DNA of 64,000 bases, taken from the NCBI RefSeq assembly GCF_000315625.1, contig NW_005434673.1, positions 477,275 to 541,274 of the forward strand. The letters run 5' to 3'. A program made the position numbers and the translations under genes. The notes under the pieces are model-generated. The model was given only the letters and a program-made list of their open reading frames with translations, made no database searches and had not been told where the DNA came from. This DNA is from Guillardia theta CCMP2712. Its lineage: Eukaryota > Cryptophyceae > Pyrenomonadales > Geminigeraceae. Positions 42,505 to 52,416 of the stretch are shown in pieces; position 1 is the first letter of the stretch; every line of letters begins with the position of its first letter.

Positions 42505-45500
42505 TCAGCCTCCCCCCTCCCCCTCCCCCTTCCCTTGACAGCTGGAAAGCACTTGCACGTGAGTAAGCTGCTCACACCCCAAGATCGCTTCGGCGATTCC
42601 ACTGGTGGCTGCTGGGGTTGCGCAGCCTGTGCACGTGGAGTTTCCTCCGGCCTTACATGATCCTGTTGTTGAAGGGGACTGGACGTAGCATTCCACGCCT
42701 GCATGTGAGCCCGAACAGTCTGAAATCTCCGAGTCCTCTGCTCGTTCAAATCAGAAGGAGGAGATGGGGAATAGGAGGGGAAGAGAGGAACGACGAGGGG
42801 GTGTAGAAGGGATGGGAAGGGGGTCGAGGTAGGGGAGGGGGGGGAGNNNNNNNNNNNNNNNNNNNNNNNNNNNNNNNNNNNNNNNNNNNNNNNNNNNNNN
42901 NNNNNNNNNNNNNNNNNNNNNNNNNNNNNNNNNNNNNNNNNNNNNNGACCGATCGGGATTCCAAAAGGGGTAGGGACGGTAGGGGTAGGGGGGGGGGGGG
43001 GGGAAGGTGGAGTACCTCCCTGTTGTCGATCAATCGCTCTAGATGTTTCTTCTGATGACGATGCTCACAAATCAAAAACCATCTGCCAGCCGAAGGTTGA
43101 GCCTTGAGGAGGGGGCGAGATAGGGAGATGGCAACGAAGGCATTGGCGAGCAACCAGCCGAAAATCCGACCAAAAGGAGAACAGGAAGCAGAAGAGCGGA
43201 GGGAGGGAGGAGCCGGAGCAAAGAGAGGAGAAAGAAAGGAGTAGCATGTGCAAACTTACCTCGTCAGGACATCCTTCTGAATGTTTCTTGCTCGTCTTTG
43301 CTGATGGCTGAATGTCAGCAAGAAGGACGGAGGAGCCGGGGAAGGGAACAGGGGCCTACAGGAGAGAGAAAGGAGGAGGAGGCTGAAAGGGTTGCGCAGA
43401 TTTGCGGAAGAGAGAAGAGGAGGACGCAGGAAGAGGTGCGCATATTTGCATCACGTGGAAGGTTCTCTTGAAGTTGAGGTTGAGCATCTCCGCCTGCTTC
43501 AAGATCGCGTCCATGGAAGGGGAAGCTTCGTTGGTGAAGAACCTGGAGGGAACGGAAATTCACAGGTAATCGGTGTCACGTCAGATAACAGACTTCGACT
43601 TGAGCAGGAGAGCCAGATCGTGCCGCATGCACTGCAGAACGGGTGATGAGCCAGAGAGAGGGGAGGGGGGTAGAGGGAGAGGGAGGGAGGGAGGGAGGGA
43701 GGGAGGGAGGGAGGGAGGGACGGAGGGAGGGACGGAGGGAGGGACGGAGGGAGGGACGGAGGGACGGAGGGAGGGAAGGAGGGAGGGACGGAGGGACGGA
43801 GGGAGGGAGGGAGGGAGGGAGGGAAGGAAGGAGGGAGGGAGGGAGGGAGGGAGGGAGGGAGGGAGGGAGGGAGAGGGAGGGATGGAGAGAGGGAGAGAGC
43901 GAACGCATACCTCGAACTCCCAATGTTTGAACCTCAACAGGCTATCCTCCTCCACAACATCTGGCCTCTGAAAATGCTCCAGCAGCTTGTTTATCGCTGT
44001 TCTCACCGCATTTAACCGTTGAAGCTCGACAAGAAAAAGTGTCACCATCATCTTCGATCTGTTCTTGCGACTTCTCCACATCAGACTGCTCCACATCTAT
44101 TTGTGCTTCTGCTTCTGCATCCTGCTCCTCTTCTTTTTGAGTTTCAGTTTCAGCGTCAGCCTCTCCTCTCTTGCCCTTTTCCAGTTCTGTCTCCTCAGGA
44201 TTCGTCTCTTCTTGCGGATCTTCTTTTCGTCCACCCATTTCGTTGTATTCAAAGAAATCTGGAAAATCATCGTTGTCACCATAATTGTCATTGTCATCGA
44301 TATCGAATTCTTTCAAACAGAAAATTGCAAACCTTCCATCCTGAGGTTGATCCACAATTTCGGCTCTTCGTTGCCACGACTCTGCTCTTTCTCGGAGGAG
44401 CCTGACGACTCTATTGCCTGGTTTCCGATGATCAACGTCTCTCCTCCTCCTCCTCCTCCTCCTCCTCCTCCTCCTCCTCCTCCTCCTCCTCCTTTTCTCA
44501 CCTCTATCATCGATGAAGATTTTTTCACATTCAGAGACTTTGAGCGTGGCAGAGACACGCTTTTCTCCTTGGAAACCTTAAAACTCCCGCCCTGCACTAT
44601 CTTGCTTGGACCCTCCGCTGTTGGAGTGGAGACATCGTAATCATCGAGTGGGAAGGTCGGAGAGCAAGGGAGGAGGAGCAAGCGATAGCTAGCAGAGGTA
44701 GGAGGAGCCTTCAGAGCAGTACCGGCATCCCCGCGAGGACGAAGTTGATGGTCCAGGACCACCCGCTGAATGTTGGTGCGGAAGGTCACAGTTTGAGTCG
44801 CCCTCACAATCTCTTCTACCCACAATCTGAGGACGGCGACAACACAAGTCAGTCCCGGCCACCCACCGTCTCTCTCGCGCTCTCACTTCGCCTCCGCGTC
44901 ATCAGGGGCCTCCACATGCAGCCTGCACTGCTTGTCCCTTTGGCTGCCGTTGAACATCAAGAAACCTGCTGGCCTTCAGATGGGCGAGTGGGAAGAGGGT
45001 CCGGCCTTACATCTGCTGACTCTCCTCGATGCTTCTTCCTCCCCTGTTATCACCAACCCTCGTCCTCGGCTCTGCAACGGGAAATGGATGCAGATCTCCT
45101 CATCCAGCCCCCAGCACTGAGGTGTCAAGTACATGTCCACACCTGTTAGAACAGTGAGCCGGCAACATACAACGCCAGCCATGGCAAGCGGCACGGCACA
45201 GGTGAGAGTCAAAACAGCAAGGCTTGGAGACATCTCAAAGGAAATGCAACATCATGCATCACGTGTACCACACAGAGATGCCCCTTACTCTTATCATGCA
45301 GCCTTGCCCAGTATCGTCGAGCGACACAAGGGAAATCCGCGTTCTTGACCTGGGGACTGTCATCCTTCCACAGAGTGCTGGCTGGACGCCACTCACCTTG
45401 AGCCATCCTTCCTTCAGCACGAGACTTTTCTCGATCGACTTCGTCCTGACAGTCAGGCATCAGCAAGCAAGGCCTTGCTGCAGATCCAACGACCCACAAG

Positions 45501-46195
45501 GTGCTCGTGATGGGATGGGGTTGCTGCGCACACAACGGCCCCGAACGGATGTCGTCGTAGAGGGCAGAGCAGATCCTGTTGGCCTCCACCAGAACCGAAG
45601 GCTCCTCGTGCTCACCCAACGACTGGCATCCCTCGACGAACCGATCCTTGGTCACGAGCCTCGACCCGATCCCGCGGCCGTGAAGGTTGTGATTCAGCAT
45701 CACGGCACTGAACGAGAGCGCCAAGACAACATCCATGCTGCTGAGGAAGCAGACTCCCCGTTCGGTACCGACATGCTGCTGGAACCAGTGCTCCGACCAG
45801 CACGAGAGGAGCCGCCGGAGCTTCACAAGATCCGCTGGGAGCTGGCATCGCTCAGCCGCGAACCGAAGCCCGAAATCGAGGCGATGGCATTCCTTGGATG
45901 ATACACACATCTCCATCAGACTGGAGAGCACAGATCGGTTCAGCTCCTCCTCTCCACTCAGGTATGTCGACACTCTCTCCTTGTCCAGACCATCGGAGAG
46001 GAAGAGGAACCTAGCGATGATGCGTGCGGTGGTCTTGGACTCAAGTAGCGTAGTTGCATGAAACCTGTGGAGCAATGTTGAGATCCCTTTCTCTACATCG
46101 CTGTTGAAGAGCGGGATGATATCCTCCACTGCATTGAAGGAGAAGGTAGGGTCAGGCTCTGCTGCCTTCGCTTCCATCTCCCTGGCGGTCGGCAT
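42505..46195 (-). CDS. Sec7-PH Arf guanine nucleotide exchange factor
   Basis: The first exon, 45410-46195, is a Sec7 domain: FNSDVEKGISTLLHRF, ARFLFLSDGLDKERVSTYLSG, LDFGLRFAAERCQLPADLVKL, and the hallmark ALSFSAVMLNHNLHG near MTxxDF-like TKDRFVEGC. Downstream exons (about 44690-45190) end like a PH domain (QCRLHVEAPDDAEAKLWVEEIV). A Ser-rich segment, a poly-Gly run from (CTC)n, an acidic region (44010-44270) and small exons (43400-43560, 43255-43350) follow. The 3' end is uncertain: a Cys/Thr-rich block at 42505-42696 may be the last exon, across the N gap. Sec7 proteins activate Arf GTPases on Golgi or endosome membranes. The glutamic finger (normally LPGEAQ) reads LPADLV, which is odd for an active exchanger. 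Confidence 0.65.
42847..42946. other. assembly gap of 100 N
   Basis: A run of exactly 100 N, a conventional gap size, flanked by G-rich low-complexity sequence. The real length is unknown. It lies within the 3' part of the inferred Sec7-PH gene. Confidence 0.98.
43668..43905. repeat. long GGGA/GGGACGGA polypurine tract in an intron
   Basis: About 235 nt of almost pure purine on the plus strand, made of GGGA units with GGGACGGA variants. It is flanked on the minus strand by a GTATGCG donor at about 43905 and an exon near 43560-43640, so it makes up most of an intron of the Sec7-PH gene. Confidence 0.85.
44438..44494. repeat. CTC trinucleotide repeat encoding poly-Gly
   Basis: (CTC)n of about 17-18 units, read on the minus strand as GGA codons within a Ser/Lys-rich linker of the Sec7-PH gene. 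Confidence 0.85.
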
Positions 46196-47851
46196 ATTGG
46201 GGACAGGTTACCTGTGAGGATTCACAAGGAAAGCGTTGCAGATGGGACAAAGGGATGAAGGAACACGCTTCGCAAGATAGTTTCATGCTCCATGCTTCTG
46301 CTCCTCCTCGCATCTCCTTCTCCTCCCAGCTTCTCCTCCTCCCTGCACCGCTTCTGTCTCGCCCATTTTCGGGATCTCGCCAAGAAACAATCCTCAGCCT
46401 TTTTCTGGTCAAGGCTCCTTTGCTCAGAGGTAAAAGTTATTCAGTTTCTCAGTGTCGCAGCCTTTAACAACGGGTCCGTTCGGGGCCGAGTCCGGGCCTC
46501 TCCGGGCGCAGGGACATGACCAGAAAAAAAATTGAGATCAAAACAACTTCAAATCAACCAGTGACTTTTGATTACTCTTTTTAAAAAACTACGAGCGATG
46601 CAGTTTGGGGTCCAACCATGAACATTTTAAATGATAGACCGATTATTGAATAGTGTTTTGAATATCTTGTCAAATTAAAAATATTTATATCGATACAATT
46701 ATTCTTTTTTCCAAGCGCATGGACCTCGTGTGGTAAAGTGAAGTTGGGGATGCGTAAAGCGGGTGGGTGGGGTGCATGAGTGAAACAATCTGACCGGGTG
46801 GGTGGGTGTGCAGACCCTGTACCGGTCAGCAAGTTCTCCTGGGCGACTCTTGAGGAAATTCTCGTTTGACGGGGTACGGGTGTGGAGTTCTGAACCTGGC
46901 TCGCGGTCTTTCGTAGGGGTGGATTCCATATGGGGGGGGGTCCTGGATGGTGGGATGCAAATTGAACTGTGAGATGGATGCTGACCACCACCCACGACCC
47001 TTTAAAATCAACCACCCTACCTTGGTAACACGCAGTAAAAGAGGCGTTCACGGTACCTGCAGCCCACCCCTACCCCCTGCAAATCGCCGGTACCACCCGG
47101 CTTTACACCTCAACCATCACATGACCTAGCCCACCCTCGCCCAAAGAATACAACTTTGAAATGTACCGAAATATGAAATTTTGACTCTCTTCATTTGAAA
47201 TAAGATCCGTCAAAATAAGGGAGAGAGACAAATATAAAACTTATGTTACACCCCACCCCATGTTTCCATTTCGCACCAACGTCTCCTTCATCCAGCATGC
47301 CACCCCCTACCCCTGCCTACCGACCCCATCACCTTCACCCCTGCTCATAACGAACCCCTGAAAATACAACACCCACTACCCCCTACACCCCCGTACCCTC
47401 TTCGACAGTGGTCCTTCGTACATTCATCACCGTCCCTTCCACTTGTTTCTGACCCTCCCCCTCTTTCATCGCGCCCCTCCCCCCCCCCTCCTCTTCACTT
47501 CCTTCTCCCTCTTCCTAGTTGTTCTCTTTCAGTACTTCTCTAGCTTCTACTTGCATACTCGTCTTTACTTCTGTCTCCGCTTCTCTTGTAATTGTCCATT
47601 GCCCTGTTAGCCTTTCGGTCAGTCCTGACGTAGTCCAGCCCATATTTTCTCTGCTGAACTACCTTGCCGGATGAGCCTTTTGGATATGTCATTTGCCTTG
47701 GCCTTGTACGGCCTACAATAGCCTATACTAGCAAACTTGATTCTCTGCTGGTCTAGGAACTCCAGCATCACGCTCAGCATCCTGAAATCGTCTCCACCCT
47801 TTAATTATAGCGAACACCGTCAAGATTTCTTTCCAACACAAAAGCTCTCAC
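46196..47851. repeat. intergenic: AT-rich block and CCCTACC/GGTGGGTGGG island
   Basis: Positions 46500-46730 are AT-rich. From 46740 to about 47480 the words GGGTGGGTGGGG, CCACCCTACC, GGTACC and CCCCTACCCC recur. A CT-rich strip follows at 47440-47600. No ORF is protein-like. This is the largest gene-free interval of the right half. Confidence 0.55.
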
Positions 47852-48991
47852 ATGGGGGGGAGATGGACACAAGTGGCAGCTCTTCTTGCCCTTGTCGTTG
47901 GGGTGTTGAGGACCATTCTAATCCCTGGCTGGATTGAACACCAGCCATCTTTTCTGTTCCAGCTCCCCTTCGGAGCTAAGGTATGGGCTATCATGGGAGG
48001 TTTCATGCCCCCTCCGTTTGACAGGGAGCCGTTCGAGCCTTCTGAGTTCGCCTCTTGGACCAGGCCTGGGGATCTGATCATATCCCCCGCGCCCAAGTCA
48101 GGCACGACATGGATGCTCTATTGCAGTCATCAGATCAGAGCCAAGGGGCTGGACGAAGACTTCTATGATGTCAGCGTCAACACTCCCTGGATTGGTTGGA
48201 GGCACAAGCCAGGACAAAAATGGAGCGAGCTCAAGGAGCTAATGAACACTACCATCCTGGACAATGGGAAGAATCTCCGGGAATACTGGGACAATGCAAG
48301 CTACCCCTTCCGTATCTTCAAGTCGCACTTCGGCCCTGTCAATGAGAATGGCACAGAAATCGATGTTCTCCCAGTCAAGGAATTTCCGCACGTGAAGTTC
48401 CTTGCCATGCTGAGGAACGGCAAGGATATTGTCTCCAGCCTCGATACGTTCTTCAGTAACTTCAGGCCGGAGTACAGGAAGATGTGGGGAGGGTATCCCT
48501 TTGTCCACAAGACAAGGGTTGAGGCGCTGAAGGACTTCCTTCCTGAAGGAGTTCTTGGATCAGTGTTCTTCGGGTATGCCAAGTCGTGGTGGAAGTTCAG
48601 GCATGAAAAAAACGTCCTGCTGCTCCACTATGCAGACATGAAGAGAAATCCAGTGGGTGGTGTAAAGAGGCTTGCGGAGTTTCTGGAAGTCGAGCTCAAT
48701 GAGGAGGAGCTGAACCGAGTAGTGCATAAGTGCTCGATCGAGCACATGAAGCAGCACGAAGAGAAGTTCAATTACCTCCTCTGGGCCAACCCCTCTTACA
48801 ACGGCTCGGTCATGTGCGGGAAGGACCGCTGTGCGGGCATCACGGATGGCTCGCTCATCCAGCAGGGTAGGATTGGAGAAGGTCACAAATGGTTCACAGA
48901 AGACATGTTGAAGCTGTGGGATGAGGCAGTGGAGAGAGAGTTTCCTGACCCTGAAATGCGCCAGTGGATCGAAGATGGCGGCGACTTCTAA
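47852..48991 (+). CDS. sulfotransferase, type II membrane protein
   Basis: A single-exon ORF, 379 aa. An N-terminal signal anchor (VAALLALVVGVLRTILIPGW) precedes the sulfotransferase_1 domain. The 5'-phosphosulfate-binding loop is SPAPKSGTTWMLY (about residues 80-92). The 3'-phosphate motif is FLAMLRNGKDIVSS (about 190), and the later KNVLLLHYADMKRNP and KRLAEFLEVEL segments are typical. A catalytic-type His lies in FKSHFGP. It transfers sulfate from PAPS to a carbohydrate, lipid or protein in the Golgi lumen; the acceptor cannot be predicted. It converges on the SppA gene, with 74 bp between the stops. Confidence 0.9.
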   Translation: MGGRWTQVAALLALVVGVLRTILIPGWIEHQPSFLFQLPFGAKVWAIMGGFMPPPFDREPFEPSEFASWTRPGDLIISPAPKSGTTWMLYCSHQIRAKGLDEDFYDVSVNTPWIGWRHKPGQKWSELKELMNTTILDNGKNLREYWDNASYPFRIFKSHFGPVNENGTEIDVLPVKEFPHVKFLAMLRNGKDIVSSLDTFFSNFRPEYRKMWGGYPFVHKTRVEALKDFLPEGVLGSVFFGYAKSWWKFRHEKNVLLLHYADMKRNPVGGVKRLAEFLEVELNEEELNRVVHKCSIEHMKQHEEKFNYLLWANPSYNGSVMCGKDRCAGITDGSLIQQGRIGEGHKWFTEDMLKLWDEAVEREFPDPEMRQWIEDGGDF

Positions 48992-49065
48992 GGCATGAGT
49001 CGTCGGGAGTGACGTTAGCGCCAAATTCCTTGTAAATAGCAAGCTCGAGGATAGTGCCCCAAAAA

Positions 49066-51914
49066 TCATTGTAGAAACTTAGGATGATTGAAAACACATT
49101 GAAAATGCAACGGAGAAGCGTTGCAGGATTTGGAATTCACTGGCAGCTTCAATCTTCGCATCGCATCATGACTTCTCCGCTCGATCGTTGAAGCTTTCGG
49201 AGCTCCGAGCCGAGCTCTGCCAGAGCATTCAGTATGTCCAAATAAGTCACTGGAGCAGTGAGAGGAATATGGAACCTGCCAAGGAGCCGAGGGCAAAAGC
49301 AACCTACCATTCGTGTCAGTACATCCCTCCGCACGCGTAGCAGCAGCACTCACATCAGACTGCCCGATGAGGGACATGAAATTATCGAAGGAGAGGATGG
49401 AGGATTTCGGTGCCTCCTGCGATAGGCCTTCGCTCTCTCCACCGCTGAGGGCAAGGATAATCTGGATGCAGTTAGGAAGCAGCGGAGTGGAGGGGGGAAC
49501 GGGTCGAGCTCAACCTTCTCCAAGCTTGACTTCGCCTTAGGATACTCCACGAGGGGAGGAAGCGTCTCGTCCTTCAGCCCTGCGAGCTCCCCCGCTAGCT
49601 CGTGTGCCACCTGTATAAAAGTTTACTGGGAGCAGGCGATGACGCTCGAGTGGAGCAAAACCTTGAGACCTCCCAAGGCATCGACGAGAGCAAGCTCCTT
49701 TGCCTGTATCATTCTTCACGCAGCCGCAACCTCGTTTACCCTCACAGGACCTGGGCTCCAGTCCAGACTCTCCCTCTCGCTACCTTGTCCACCTGTGACA
49801 GTCCCTTCACCAACATTGCAGGGACAACATGTCTGGCAGACCTCTTCCAGACTCAAGTTCCTTGCCTTCGCCACTAGAGCCACGAAATCCTCGTAAACTC
49901 TTCTCCCCAGCTTTTCTGCCTTCACGCTCTGACGGAAAGCATGAGGATGGAAATGAGCCCAGCAAGGAGGCAAACTTGTGACTCCGTGAAGGGTTTGGTG
50001 GGGTTGAGATAGCCTGAGTTCTCCCCCTTCCCTATCTGACCAGGACTGTCAGCTGTCTTCTACTTCCTCCCCGTATGCCCCACACCTCGTCGTAGGAAAC
50101 CCCGATCTGCGAACAGAGCTTGCCGATGATGAACTTGCCGTAGAAGGCTCCGATGCTGCCAGTAATGGTCCCCGGCTAGAGGCGACAGGCTTGTGAGTCG
50201 ACAGGTGAGAGCGATGTAGAGCAGGACCAATGCAGTGATCTTGTCAGCTGCTGTGGCGATGTAATATCCGCCAGATGCCGCGTAAGTTCCCATTGATGCC
50301 ACCACAGGCTTGCCTGCAACCAACAGCTTCAGTACATCCTTCAAGGACATGGTTCCGCCTACCGCTCTCTCTGGCTTTCTCCAGCTCTCGTCGAATGGTA
50401 TCCGACGCCACCGCCGATCCTCCGGGCGAGTCGATGCGAACCACGATCGCCTACTATCTATTAGCCTGTACTTCCAACAAGGTCAGCCTTGCCTTGACTG
50501 ACTCGTCCTTGTAGGCTGCGCGGATGGCCGCTGTGACCTGCTCGGATCCCATCTGGAGGTTCCTGGAGGAAGGGTTTCCGACGCCCCTCACGATGTCTGG
50601 CAAGCACTCGCAGCGTCAGGAGCAGATTGCGGAGGTGCAATGAAACTCTGATACCACCACAGGCGTTGATCAGGGCAATCTTGCTGCTCTTGGCGGACTG
50701 AGGGTTTACCATTTCGATCATGCCGGCATCTGCATTGTCATCTTCGTCAGTTCTCAGGGTCAGCCATCAAGTCTTCTTGCCGGCCCCGCTCTTCTTCAGC
50801 GCAGTCTTGGCGTACGCCCTCATGCTCACGATGCTCTTCGCCTCGAGCATGTCCAGCACCTGAGCACAGTCAGGCGTCCGTCGCCCCCTGACGTCTGCTG
50901 CCCTCCACCTGGTCCGTGTACAAGATCCCATCGACAAGGCCATGCGCTTGCGCATCCTGCGCGCTCAGAGGGCTTTCGTTCACGGCCTTGGACACGGCAG
51001 ACAGCGGGAGTCTGCGTTGAGCCGCGATGCCGGACACGATCTGGTCAAACATGGACTCCACCAGCTTCTCCGTCTGCTCCCTGTGCGGCCGGGTATAGCC
51101 CTCCTCCGTGAACACATTTGGGGCGTTCTTGTACTCAAAGAACTTGAAGAACTGCACCTCAACTCCCAGCTTGCTCAGCAAGTTCTTGAGAAAGAAGGTC
51201 GGCATGCTCAGTCCCACCAACCCCACGCTGCCTGACGGCTGCCCCCAGTCATCGCATGCCTTCCACCAAGTCCCTGGGCTTACCTGGATGTAGATCTTGT
51301 CGAAGGCAGAAGCAAAGTAGTACTGAGAAGTTCCTTGCGCCCCCTCCCCAAAGGTGTCTGTCGTTACGCACGTGAACTTCCTGCTTGACTCAGGCTGTTC
51401 CTTTTGGATGGAACGGAAGCGTTCGATCGCTTGCCGAACCTCCTGAATGGTTGCCAGAGAGTGCAGGTTGTCCGTACCGAAAGTACAGACGATCCCCTTG
51501 ATCTGTATGTGGGGATTTCGTGCCATGTCAGAGGCGTGAGGGGAGCGCGAATAGAAAGGTCGCACCCGCTTGTCTTTAGCAGCTTTGTGGATCGCATCGA
51601 CAACATTCTTTAGCATGAGGGGTTGTCTTGGGGAGGTGAGGGAGGATAGAGGAGGAGGAGGTATCTCTACGAGGGGCAGACTCATGTCAAGGTGCAGCAC
51701 GCTCCCATCCGGGATCCTCTCCTTCCTGCTTCGGGAATACACGACGTACTGCAAGGTGAAGAGGGGTCAGAGAGCTCGAGTGGCGAATGGGAGGGCATGG
51801 GAGGGCGCTCCTCCCGACCTGTCTCACCTGTGAGAGCACCAGTCCTCCTATCGCTGCTGCCCCAACCCTTGCCAGCAGTCTCTCTCCCCTCCTCCGCACC
51901 GCTTCCCACGACAT
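49066..51914 (-). CDS. sppA: signal peptide peptidase SppA (protease IV), 67-kDa type
   Basis: Seventeen exons: 51828-51914, 51566-51748, 51284-51502, 50909-51238, 50781-50859, 50658-50729, 50493-50596, 50363-50450, 50228-50313, 50086-50175, 49976-50026, 49842-49928, 49751-49792, 49662-49703, 49515-49610, 49354-49461, 49066-49275 (657 aa). Two tandem S49 domains are visible. The catalytic Lys sits in FEYKNAPNVF of the first, and the Ser in YAASGGYYIA of the second, after VVRIDSPGGSAVASD. It then has TGSIGAFYGKF and GRVWTGAQAKELALVDALGGL. SppA digests cleaved signal peptides and, in plants and cyanobacteria, acts at thylakoids. An N-terminal hydrophobic helix precedes the domains, but a plastid signal is not obvious. 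Introns 50730-50780 and 50451-50492 appear to be GC-AG. The last exon frame is uncertain (alternative stop 49149). Confidence 0.88.
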
Positions 51915-52416
51915 TCCCTCGCTTACACCCTCATCGCTACCCCTACCCCTTCCACCTGATTGGGGTTCCTGAGTACCGGTTACTTACTCTCAAATACTAC
52001 CCCAAAAGCAACAGGACCCACCCACTATCAATCGGATCCTCTCGGGGTCTGAGGCGGACTTTCAAGGCGGCTCTAGTATCGGCACAGTGAGGCTCACAAC
52101 TCACTGGCACTGTCAGTGTCCGATCACCGGGGTAACTAGTAGTCTCGGTGGCAGCGATCGGCCCCACTGGGTGAGGGCGCCGGGAAGGCTGCGGCCCCGC
52201 AGGGCCGCGCTGAGGGAGACTGAGAGCTGGAGCCTCCGACAGGCTCGGCGAGGGGAGACGGTACGGTCGCCGTGAGTCGGACTCCCGGGCGGCCGGCCCG
52301 GCTCCCGGACTCTCAGTGACCGGATCGGACAGTGAGACCGTCAAAGTACTCCGTAAGTAAGAGTCCGAGTGAGAAAATGATCATAGCGGGGCTGAGGGAC
52401 ACTTCAAAGTTCATAA
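51915..52416. repeat. divergent intergenic region with GC island
   Basis: Lies between the SppA and ankyrin-gene start codons. Positions 52070-52345 are CCGG-rich with CTCACTGGCAC, GGCAGCGATCGG and GGGCGGCCGGCCCGG words, like the other GC islands. Both promoters must lie around it. Confidence 0.5.

Noticed and set aside
43576-43971. Arg/Gly/Glu or Pro/Ser repeat ORFs on both strands
   Set aside because: Pure products of the GGGA tract, which lies in an intron.
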